This document shows, in pieces, positions 45,699 to 53,563 of a stretch of DNA of 57,626 nucleotides (within the stretch, counting starts at the first letter, position 1; each line of letters begins with the position of its first letter). The notes under the pieces are model-generated. The model saw nothing but the letters and a program-made list of their open reading frames with translations. It did no database searches and had not been told where the DNA came from. A program made the translations under genes and the position numbers. This stretch comes from Coriobacteriia bacterium (GTDB lineage: Bacteria; Actinomycetota; Coriobacteriia; Anaerosomatales; SLCP01), in NCBI GenBank assembly GCA_014859265.1, contig JACUUN010000005.1, positions 1-57,626 on the forward strand. Direction: 5' to 3'.

Positions 45699-47785
45699 CG
45701 GGGCACCTCCCGGACGGCTTCATGCACACCATCGCGCCCGGTTGCCCGCGTGCCCGCGCCATCCCGTAGCATCTCGTGGCGGTCGAAGATGGTCAGGTCG
45801 CGGTGGAAGAAGCTCAACTCGTACTGCCCGGTATGGGTCAGCGCATTGGTGGGACACTGCGGGGCACACAGGCCGCAGAAGCAGCACTTCGAGAGGTCGA
45901 GTTCGTAGTGGGTCACCCGGCGCTCGCCAGGGTCGTCCACGCGCTCTACCTCGATCGCGTAGTCGGGACACGTACGCGCGCAGAACGTGCAGCCCACGCA
46001 CACTTCGGACTGGCACCGCAGACAGCGCATCGCCTCGTTCAAGGCCTCCAGGTGGGTGATACCGAGCTCTATGTGGCGGAAGTCGGTCGCGCGCTCCTCG
46101 GGTTTCGCCATCGGCATCGTGACCCGGCGGCGGTTCGCTTCCACGCCATCGATATGAGCCACCTGGTACTTGTCGTAGACGGGAACGGGACGGGCCACGC
46201 GGCCCTCGGCAAGATCCAGCCCCTCCAGATAGCGGTGAATCGAGGTTGCCGCTTCATGACCGGTGGCGATAGACGCAATGGCACTTCCGGGGCCGGTCAC
46301 AACCTCGCCAGAGGCGAAGACGCCCTCTTGAGCGGTGGTGAACAGAGTGCCATCGACCGGAAGCAGCCCACGCTCCGTGAGTGTCAGATCAGAGCCCGCC
46401 ACCACATCCGCGAGTACCGGACCCTGGCCGACCGAGAAGACCACCATGTCGACTGCCACCTCGGTGTACTCGTCACCAAACTGAGGCGCAAAACGGCCGG
46501 ATGCGTCGAATACCGAGATACACTCGCGCATGCGCATGCCCCGGACCTTGCCCTCGTCGTCGACAAGGACCTCCTCCGGACCGAGCGAGCACATTGCGAT
46601 GACGCCCTCGTCGAGCGCCTCCTCGATCTCCCACGGGTGACAGGGCATCTCTTCTTCCCCTTCGAGGCACGCCAGGCGGACCTCGGTAGCTCCGGTGCGA
46701 AGCGCACAGCGGGCAACGTCGACCGCGACGTTGCCGCCGCCGATCACCAGCACGCGCTTGCCCTGCACGCCCGGGTCGCCCTTCCAGTTCGCGTCGCGCA
46801 GGAACGGCAGCGCCCCGGTCACGCCCTCGGCGGTATGGCCAGGAACCGGGATGATTCGGCTCTCCTGCAGGCCGACGGCGATGAGCACAGCGTCATACTC
46901 GCCTAGAAGGTAGTCGATCGGAACGTCCTTGCCGACCTCAACGCCAAGCTTGAACTCCATGCCGAGAGTCACCAGGTTGTCGATCTCGTCGTGGAGCACC
47001 TCCCGGGGTAGTCGGTACGAGGGCACTCCGGAGTACAGGGCCCCACCCGGCTTCTTCTCCTTTTCGTACACCGAGACCGAGTAGCCGAGCTTCATCAGGT
47101 CGTATGCGGCGGCAAGTCCGGATGGTCCGGAGCCGATGATGGCAATCCGCCGGTTGCGCGTACGCTCCAGCGGCTCGAGCCGCTCGCTCGCCACCTTGAC
47201 GTACTCCTCGTACGCGTGACGGTGGAGCGGCCGGATAGCGATCGGCTCGTCGTAGTAGTTGCGACGGCATGCCGTCTCGCACGGATGGTGGCAGATACGA
47301 CCGAGGACGCCGGGAAGGATGTTTCGGTCCCTGACGAGCTCGTATGCCTCGGCGGGCTTGCCCTCGCCAAGGTAGTATCCCTGGCCGCGAGCGTCGACAT
47401 TTGCCGGGCAGTTGCCGACACACGGGGGCAGCCGGTCGGCACGGTAGAGCCCATCGATGAGAGCGTTGTACTCGGGCGGCGTATCTTCGATGATCGGGAT
47501 GTCGTCGAGACCGAGAATGCCGCGGAGCCGCAGGGCGCCGCGCCACCTCGGTGATAGCGCGACCTTCTCGTGCGGGTAGCGCAGAGTCGTTGCCGGACCG
47601 AGCGCCTTCCTGCCCGTGATGCCCAGGCCGGTCAGCAGCGATTGCCATCGTGCGAAGAAGCCGGCGACACCGCCAGGGAAGTCGTCGGTGACGTTCACCG
47701 TCACGGGGACGACATGAGGAGCCTGCGCGGGCGCACCGATTTCGTGGTTACGGGTATCGGTGTTGTTGTGTGAGTTCACAGCCAT
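45695..47785 (-). CDS. NuoI / GltD-like chimera: NuoI-like N-terminal segment, FAD/NAD(P)-dependent oxidoreductase domain with N-terminal Cys clusters, C-terminal 2x[4Fe-4S] NuoI-like domain
   Basis: Start trimmed to MAVNSHNN. N-term LLTGLGITGRKALGPATTLRYPHEKVALSPRWRGALRL; middle CVGNCPAN...RICHHPCETACRR, IAIIGSGPSGLAAAYDLMKLGYSVSVYEKEKKPGGAL, VLVIGGGNVAVDVAR; C-term CVGCTFCARTCP and CCFCGLCAPQCPTNALTHTGQYELSFFHRDLTIFDRHEML. Confidence 0.9.
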   Translation of the reverse strand: MAVNSHNNTDTRNHEIGAPAQAPHVVPVTVNVTDDFPGGVAGFFARWQSLLTGLGITGRKALGPATTLRYPHEKVALSPRWRGALRLRGILGLDDIPIIEDTPPEYNALIDGLYRADRLPPCVGNCPANVDARGQGYYLGEGKPAEAYELVRDRNILPGVLGRICHHPCETACRRNYYDEPIAIRPLHRHAYEEYVKVASERLEPLERTRNRRIAIIGSGPSGLAAAYDLMKLGYSVSVYEKEKKPGGALYSGVPSYRLPREVLHDEIDNLVTLGMEFKLGVEVGKDVPIDYLLGEYDAVLIAVGLQESRIIPVPGHTAEGVTGALPFLRDANWKGDPGVQGKRVLVIGGGNVAVDVARCALRTGATEVRLACLEGEEEMPCHPWEIEEALDEGVIAMCSLGPEEVLVDDEGKVRGMRMRECISVFDASGRFAPQFGDEYTEVAVDMVVFSVGQGPVLADVVAGSDLTLTERGLLPVDGTLFTTAQEGVFASGEVVTGPGSAIASIATGHEAATSIHRYLEGLDLAEGRVARPVPVYDKYQVAHIDGVEANRRRVTMPMAKPEERATDFRHIELGITHLEALNEAMRCLRCQSEVCVGCTFCARTCPDYAIEVERVDDPGERRVTHYELDLSKCCFCGLCAPQCPTNALTHTGQYELSFFHRDLTIFDRHEMLRDGAGTRATGRDGVHEAVREVPR

Positions 47786-48726
47786 GGGATCACCGCCCCG
47801 ACGATCACAAGTTGCACGAGCGCCATCGGCGTCAGCACTTTCCACGCGGTGCCCATCAGCTGATCGGGGCGCATGCGCGGGTACGTCCACTTCACCCACA
47901 TCATCGCCGTGGCAATGAGGGTAGCCTTCGCTATCAACACGATAACCCCGAGCGCGCCGGGCAGGCCGAGGTAGCCCCCGAAGAAGAACGCAGCCCCGAA
48001 GAGCGACGCAGCGACCAGGCCACCATACTCAGCCATCATGAAGATCGCCCAGCGGATGCCCGAGTAGTCGGCGAAGTAGCCCGCTACCAGCTCCGACTCT
48101 GCCTCGGGGAGGTCGAACGGACCGCGGTTGACCTCAGCGACCGATGAGATGAAGTAGACGACGAACGCGATGAGAGTGAGCGGAATCCACCACCACCGCC
48201 ACTCGTCCATGATGTCGAGCGGGCGCATCGATCCCGCAAGCAGCACGAACGGCAGCACCGAGAGCGTGCGCGGCAGCTCGTAGGAGATCATCTGAGCCGC
48301 GGCCCTCAAGCCCCCGATGGTGGCGTACGTGTTGCGCGACGCCCAGCCGGCGAGCAGGACTCCGATGACGGAAATCGCCGGGACCGCCATGAAGAAGAGC
48401 ACGCCGACGCTCGTGTCCAGCGGTGCAAAGCCGGCGGCGTATGGAATGACCGCGAGTGACATCGCGATTGGCGCGAACACGATGAGCGGCGCGATCCGGA
48501 AGATGCGCACATCGGCCGCGCGCGGGGTGATGTCCTCTTTGAGCACGAGCTTCACGGTGTCGGCGAGCGTCTGCAGAAGCCCGAACGGGCCGAGCTCCTG
48601 GGGCCCGATACGCATCTGGATGCGCGCGGACACCTTCCGCTCGCCCCACACCCCGATCAGCGCGGCCACCGCTATGACAAGGCCGGCCGCCAGGCCGTAG
48701 AAGGCACCCCATGCCAGGCCGCTCAC
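47776..48726 (-). CDS. nuoH: NADH-quinone oxidoreductase subunit H
   Basis: GERKVSARIQMRIGPQELGPFGLLQTLADTVKLVLKEDITP, SSVAEVNRGPFDLPEAESELVAGYFADYSGIRWAIFMMAEY. Confidence 0.96.
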   Translation of the reverse strand: MSGLAWGAFYGLAAGLVIAVAALIGVWGERKVSARIQMRIGPQELGPFGLLQTLADTVKLVLKEDITPRAADVRIFRIAPLIVFAPIAMSLAVIPYAAGFAPLDTSVGVLFFMAVPAISVIGVLLAGWASRNTYATIGGLRAAAQMISYELPRTLSVLPFVLLAGSMRPLDIMDEWRWWWIPLTLIAFVVYFISSVAEVNRGPFDLPEAESELVAGYFADYSGIRWAIFMMAEYGGLVAASLFGAAFFFGGYLGLPGALGVIVLIAKATLIATAMMWVKWTYPRMRPDQLMGTAWKVLTPMALVQLVIVGAVIPWL

Positions 48727-49868
48727 CGATCCACCTCCCCGAACACCGGATCGAGGCTTCCCAGGATGACGACGAGGTCGGAAAGCATGTGGCCCTCGGC
48801 CAGCATCGGGAGGAGCGCGAGATTGCAGAACGCCGGCGAGCGCACCTTCATCCGGTAGGGGCGCACCGATCCGTCGGAGACGAGGTATACGCCGAGAGAC
48901 CCGCGCGCAGACTCGATGTGGTCGTAGGCGTCACCGGGACGCGGCGCAAGCAGCCTCGGCATGCCGGACGCGTTAATGGGTCCGGGCTCCATCTGTGCCA
49001 GGGCCTGCTCGATGATGCGACAGGACTCGTAGCACTCGAAGAGCCTGACGCGCGCACGGTCGTAGCAGTCGCCGTTGGTGCCGGTGGGCACGTCGAAATC
49101 GAAACGCGGATAGACCGAGTAGGTGTCGTGTTTGCGGAGGTCCCAGTTCACGCCGGAGCCGCGCGCGACAGGTCCCGAGGCGCCCCAGGCCACCGCGTCC
49201 TCGGCAGAGAGGACGCCAACGCCCTTCATGCGATCTCGGGCGATGACATTCCCGAAGTAGAGGGCGTCGATATCGTCGAGCGCGGTGCGATGGTCGCGGC
49301 AGAACGCGAGCACCGACTCCGCCCACCCCTCGGGGATGTCGAAGCTCACGCCACCGGGACGGACGTAGTTGTACGTGAGCCGGGCGCCGCACAACTCCTC
49401 GAATGCTTCGACGATCCTCTCGCGCTGGTCGAACGCGTAGATGAACATCGTGAATGCCCCGGTGTCGGCGGCGGCAGAACCGAGGGACATCATGTGACTC
49501 GCGATGCGTTGCATTTCGCATACGATCACCCGCAGGTACTCCGCACGCTCGGGTACCCGGATACCGGCAAGCCGCTCCACGGCACGGCAGTACGCCCAGT
49601 TGGCGTACATCGAGCCGACGTAGTCGAGCCGGTCGGTAAGCGGTACCACCTGCAGGTATGTGCGGTTCTCGGCCATCTTCTCGATTCCGCGGTGCAGGTA
49701 GCCGATGACCGGCTCGGCCTTGGTGACGACCTCGCCGTCGAGACGCACGATCACCCGGCAAACGCCGTGAGTCGAAGGGTGGGAAGGACCGATGTTGACG
49801 ACGAGCTCGTCAACGCTGGGCTCGACCTCGTTCACGAAGCACTCGTCCTGCCCTATCTCTGCGGCCAT
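48723..49868 (-). CDS. nuoD: NADH-quinone oxidoreductase subunit D; start set at 49868 (MAAEIGQDE)
   Basis: NIGPSHPSTHGVCRVIVRLDGE, GYLHRGIEKMAENRTYLQVVPLTDRLDYV, final LGSLDPVFGEVDR. Confidence 0.96.
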   Translation of the reverse strand: MAAEIGQDECFVNEVEPSVDELVVNIGPSHPSTHGVCRVIVRLDGEVVTKAEPVIGYLHRGIEKMAENRTYLQVVPLTDRLDYVGSMYANWAYCRAVERLAGIRVPERAEYLRVIVCEMQRIASHMMSLGSAAADTGAFTMFIYAFDQRERIVEAFEELCGARLTYNYVRPGGVSFDIPEGWAESVLAFCRDHRTALDDIDALYFGNVIARDRMKGVGVLSAEDAVAWGASGPVARGSGVNWDLRKHDTYSVYPRFDFDVPTGTNGDCYDRARVRLFECYESCRIIEQALAQMEPGPINASGMPRLLAPRPGDAYDHIESARGSLGVYLVSDGSVRPYRMKVRSPAFCNLALLPMLAEGHMLSDLVVILGSLDPVFGEVDR

Positions 49869-49881
49869 GGTCCCACCCCCT

Positions 49882-50343
49882 TCAGATGTAGTCCGGACGG
49901 CGAATGACGGAATCGTCCCGGTAGTCCTTGCGCAGCGGGTAGCCCTCCCATTCCTCGGGAAGGAGGATTCTGCGCAGGTCAGGGTGGCCTTCGAACACGA
50001 TGCCGAACATGTCGTAGACCTCTCGCTCCTGCCAAAGCGCGGCGGGCCAGAGATCGACAAGCGAGCGAGCCAAGGGGTTGTCACGCTCGACGTTGCACTT
50101 GAGGAAGAGTGCTGCAGACATCGAACGCGAATGAAGCCTGTAGACCAGCTCGAAGTACGTGAGACGGTCGACAGCCGTCGCCATGCCGAGCCGGTCGAAG
50201 CCAAGCTCTTTCAGGTTGTCGGCCGCATCGAAGAGGCGATCGCAGTCGACAGAGAGAACCCCGTCGCCGAACTCTATCGAGAACAGCGGGCACAGATCAG
50301 GATATGTGGCACAGAGATGCTCGCGAAGTTCGGTGATGTTCAG
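49882..50343 (-). CDS. nuoC: NADH-quinone oxidoreductase subunit C; proposed CTG start overlapping the nuoB stop
   Basis: ORF track starts at an internal Met (50184); the in-frame extension encodes LNITELREHLCATYPDLCPLFSIEFGDGVLSVDCDRLFDAADNLKELGFDRLGMATAVD...ALWQEREVYDMFGIVFEGHPDLRRILLPEEWEGYPLRKDY. Confidence 0.85.
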   Translation of the reverse strand: MNITELREHLCATYPDLCPLFSIEFGDGVLSVDCDRLFDAADNLKELGFDRLGMATAVDRLTYFELVYRLHSRSMSAALFLKCNVERDNPLARSLVDLWPAALWQEREVYDMFGIVFEGHPDLRRILLPEEWEGYPLRKDYRDDSVIRRPDYI

Positions 50344-50942
50344 CGGGACTCACCCCCTGTGTCCGGGCCGCTTCCACCGAGGCGGGCACCGAGGGAGATA
50401 TCGCCGGGCATCGGCAGGGTGTATGAGCCCTCTCGACGGCGATCCGGAGCGATAGACTCGGTCGCGATCCGCTCGCGGAGTCGCAACACCGCATCCTGGA
50501 GGGACTCGGGACGCGGAGGACATCCTGCGAGGTAGACATCAACCGGAAGGAACTCATCGATGCCGCGGACGACGGAGTACGTGTCGTAGTAGAAGATGCC
50601 GCCCGAGATGGTGCAGTTGCCCATCGCTATGACCCACTTGGGGTCGGCCATCTGCTCGTAGAGGCGCTTGACTGCAGGCGCCATCTTCTTCGTGATCGTC
50701 CCGGCGACGATCATGACGTCGGTATGGCGCGGATCGGGACGGGGGAACGTGCCGTGACGGTCGAAATCGAACTTGTTGAACGAGGCGGCTATAAGTTCCA
50801 TAGCACAGCATGCTGTACCCATCGGCATCGCCCAGAGCGACTTGCCCCGTGCCCAGTCAACCAGCGAATCGACAGTGGACAGGATGATCCCTCCCCCTTG
50901 CCCCCCCTCGAGAGCCTCGCCGAGGCGATCGATCAGCGCCAC
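50340..50942 (-). CDS. nuoB: NADH-quinone oxidoreductase subunit B; GTG start (VALIDRLGEALEGG)
   Basis: MGTACCAMELIAAS, RHTDVMIVAGTITKKMAPAVKRLYEQMADPKWVIAMGNCTISGGIFYYDTY, DVYLAGCPPRPE. Confidence 0.95.
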   Translation of the reverse strand: MALIDRLGEALEGGQGGGIILSTVDSLVDWARGKSLWAMPMGTACCAMELIAASFNKFDFDRHGTFPRPDPRHTDVMIVAGTITKKMAPAVKRLYEQMADPKWVIAMGNCTISGGIFYYDTYSVVRGIDEFLPVDVYLAGCPPRPESLQDAVLRLRERIATESIAPDRRREGSYTLPMPGDISLGARLGGSGPDTGGESR

Positions 50943-51298
50943 TGCAGGACCCCCTTGCGCCACGCGTAGAGAAGGCCAAGAGTAAGCAGACCGACGAAGA
51001 TGCCGACGGCGATGACGCCCCCGGGCGACCCCCGTAGGCCGCTTGCGACGGCGAAGAGCATCGCCGCCTCGGCATCGAAGATCACCAGCAGCAGGGCTAT
51101 GGCGGCGAAACGCAACCTGACCGGCGCCCAGGGCATCCCGGCCTGCGGCATGCCACATTCATAGGGTTCGACCTTCTCGGCCGTGGGGTTTCGCGGTGAG
51201 AGAACGGTGTTAGCGAGGAAGACGACAAGGATGAAGGCGACGGCGGCCGCTGCCAGCCCCACCACGAACAGAACGCTTTCCGCATACGCACCCTGCAT
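50933..51298 (-). CDS. nuoA: NADH-quinone oxidoreductase subunit A; start trimmed to MQGAYAES
   Basis: EKVEPYECGMPQAG...PVRLRFAAIALLLVIFDAEAAMLF. Confidence 0.94.
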   Translation of the reverse strand: MQGAYAESVLFVVGLAAAAVAFILVVFLANTVLSPRNPTAEKVEPYECGMPQAGMPWAPVRLRFAAIALLLVIFDAEAAMLFAVASGLRGSPGGVIAVGIFVGLLTLGLLYAWRKGVLQWR

Positions 51299-51434
51299 GC
51301 GTTCCCCCTGGTTGACCCCTTGTGCCCGCAGCCTCGCCAGCCACGACACAGACGAGTCCCATAGTCCCTGCAAATCCACTGCACACGACGCCAAAGAGCG
51401 TCGGTCCCGGCGCGGTTGGGCTGATTCTCGCAGA

Positions 51435-51486
51435 ACATTCGGTGTTTGTAAACATTGTTACAAACATTGTTACAAACACCGAATGT
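51435..51486. promoter_or_regulatory. 52-bp palindromic operator-like element upstream of the nuo operon, with a Rex-like site and tandem 12-mers
   Basis: Perfect 17-bp arms ACATTCGGTGTTTGTAA / TTACAAACACCGAATGT; centre has ACATTGTTACAA twice in tandem; TTGTAAACATTGTTACAA at 51446-51463. Confidence 0.6.
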
Positions 51487-51511
51487 CGGAGGAAACACGC
51501 AGGTGACTACT

Positions 51512-53533
51512 CTACTCGCCCGCTTCTGCCTCCTCTATGGAATCAGCCAGCTCAATCCATTCGCGTTCCATTTCCGCAAGAACTGACTTCAGTTCTGCGT
51601 ATTCCTTCATGGCAGCCGAGAATGCGTCGGGATCCTCGTAGAAAGACGGGTCCGCCATGAGGGATACGATCTCGTCGTGCCGGTGCTGGCCGCTGGCGAT
51701 CCGACTCTCGAGCTCGGCCAGACGTCCCCTGTTCTCGCGGGTAGCACGGTAGGTGCGATTGCGTACCTCCGCCTCGGCACGCTTCTGTTCTTTCGTCTTG
51801 CGCGCGACACCCGGTGCACCCGGACCCTGCTCTTCCGACACCGCGCCATCCCGTGATCGCGCACGCGCGCTGATGACAGGCGCCGCAGGCCCGCTCTGCA
51901 CCTCGGCATCGAGTTTCGCTCGCTTGAATAGGTAGTAATCGTAGTCTCCGGGAAACACCGTCGACCGCCCGCCCCGCACCTCGACTATCTTGTTCGCCAC
52001 CGACCGAATCAGATGTCGGTCATGGGTGATGAGCACGATCGTGCCCTGGAACTGTGCGAGTGCAGCCTCCAGTACGTCGGATGACGCGATATCGAGATGG
52101 TTCGTCGGCTCGTCGAGACAGAGGAACGGCGCAGGCTCCACCAGCATCTTCGCGAGTGCCAGCCGGCAGCGCTCGCCGCCGGAAAGAACACGGACGTGCT
52201 TGTTGACGTCGTCCCCACTGAAGAGGAAGGCGCCGAGCAGCCGGCGGACCTCGGCCTGGGTCCAACCGGGCGCCACGGCATCGAGCTCGTCGAACACGCT
52301 CTTGGCTCCGTCGAGCGCCTCCAGCTGATGCTGGGCGAAGTAGGCGACATCGACGTGGACGCCGTAGCGCCGCTCTCCGGCATCAGGCTCGAGCACCCCG
52401 GCAAGCATCTTCAGCAGCGTCGACTTACCGGCACCGTTCGGTCCGACGAGGGCCACTTTGTCCCCTCGGTAGAGCGTGAGGTCGAGTTTGTCGTACACGA
52501 CGTTGTCCCCGTACGCCTTGTGGACGCCGGCGAGTGTGACGACCTCTTCACCGGTTCGGGGTGGCTGAGGGAACGCGAACCGCACGGTCTTGCGCTCCTC
52601 GGGCAGCTCCACCATCTCTGCCTTGACCTTCTCGATGCGCTTGACGCGATCCTGTGCCTGACGCGCCTTCGTGTTCTTGTAACGGAATCGGTCCACGAAC
52701 GCCTGCATGTGGGCGATCTCCTTGAGCTGCCGCTCGTGCGTGACGCGCTGCTGCTCGCGGACCAGCTCGCGCTGGGCGAGATAGCGCTCGTAGGTGCCGG
52801 CGTACGTGGCAACCCTGCGCTGATCGATCTCGGCGACGTGGTCGACCAGGCCCTCCATGAAAGCCCGGTCGTGGCTCACGAGGACGATGGCTCCCTCGTA
52901 GCCACGCAGGAACGACTCAAGCCACGTCACGGTTTCAAGGTCGAGGTGGTTCGTTGGCTCGTCGAGGAGCAGGACATCGGGCTTGGCCAGCAGCAGCTTG
53001 CCGAGCGCGAGTCGCATCAGCCAGCCGCCGCTGAACTGTTCGGTCGGGCGCTCCAGGTCCGCCTCCTTGAACCCGAGCCCCGTGAGCACCGCGCGCGCCT
53101 CCGCTTCGACCCCGTAACCGCCTGCATGCTCGAAACGGTCGCGCAGCCGCCCGTACTCGGCAAGCAGGCGATCGGCCGTGGCCGGGTCCTCATCCGACAA
53201 CGATACCTCGGCAATCTCGTGCTCGAGCAAACTCAACCGATGCTCGAGGGTGGTGACGTCGGCTGCCGCAGTGAGCGCCTCGGCGAGCACCGTTCGGCCG
53301 TGCATCTCGATGGCTTCCTGCTTGAGGTAGCCGACTACGGCATCCTTCGCGAGCGTGACCGAGCCCTCGTCCGCTGTCTGCTCCCCGGAAATGATTTCGA
53401 GCAGTGTCGTCTTGCCCGCACCGTTGGGGCCGAGCAGCGCGAAGCGGTCGCGTGCGCCGACACGCAGTGACGCCCCCTCGAAGAGTACTCGCTCGCCGAA
53501 GGTTTTCGTCACTGTATCCACGGAGATAATCAC
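51512..53533 (-). CDS. ABC-F family ATP-binding cassette protein (Uup/YdiF-like)
   Basis: Two ABC domains: [16 protein letters not shown]...[11 protein letters not shown] and [16 protein letters not shown]...[15 protein letters not shown]...[11 protein letters not shown]; linker and C-terminal coiled coil. Confidence 0.95.
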   Translation of the reverse strand: MIISVDTVTKTFGERVLFEGASLRVGARDRFALLGPNGAGKTTLLEIISGEQTADEGSVTLAKDAVVGYLKQEAIEMHGRTVLAEALTAAADVTTLEHRLSLLEHEIAEVSLSDEDPATADRLLAEYGRLRDRFEHAGGYGVEAEARAVLTGLGFKEADLERPTEQFSGGWLMRLALGKLLLAKPDVLLLDEPTNHLDLETVTWLESFLRGYEGAIVLVSHDRAFMEGLVDHVAEIDQRRVATYAGTYERYLAQRELVREQQRVTHERQLKEIAHMQAFVDRFRYKNTKARQAQDRVKRIEKVKAEMVELPEERKTVRFAFPQPPRTGEEVVTLAGVHKAYGDNVVYDKLDLTLYRGDKVALVGPNGAGKSTLLKMLAGVLEPDAGERRYGVHVDVAYFAQHQLEALDGAKSVFDELDAVAPGWTQAEVRRLLGAFLFSGDDVNKHVRVLSGGERCRLALAKMLVEPAPFLCLDEPTNHLDIASSDVLEAALAQFQGTIVLITHDRHLIRSVANKIVEVRGGRSTVFPGDYDYYLFKRAKLDAEVQSGPAAPVISARARSRDGAVSEEQGPGAPGVARKTKEQKRAEAEVRNRTYRATRENRGRLAELESRIASGQHRHDEIVSLMADPSFYEDPDAFSAAMKEYAELKSVLAEMEREWIELADSIEEAEAGE

Positions 53534-53563
53534 CGTGACAGTCTACCAGGGAGGATTGGTCGT

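Noticed and set aside
49869-50204. N-terminal extension of the nuoD ORF (48723..50204)
   Set aside because: Overlaps nuoC in another frame; the NuoD N-terminus starts at 49868
51435-51486. Palindrome as a rho-independent terminator of the ABC-F gene or a CRISPR repeat
   Set aside because: AT-rich arms, no following U-tract in either direction, and only two short tandem units; an operator fits better
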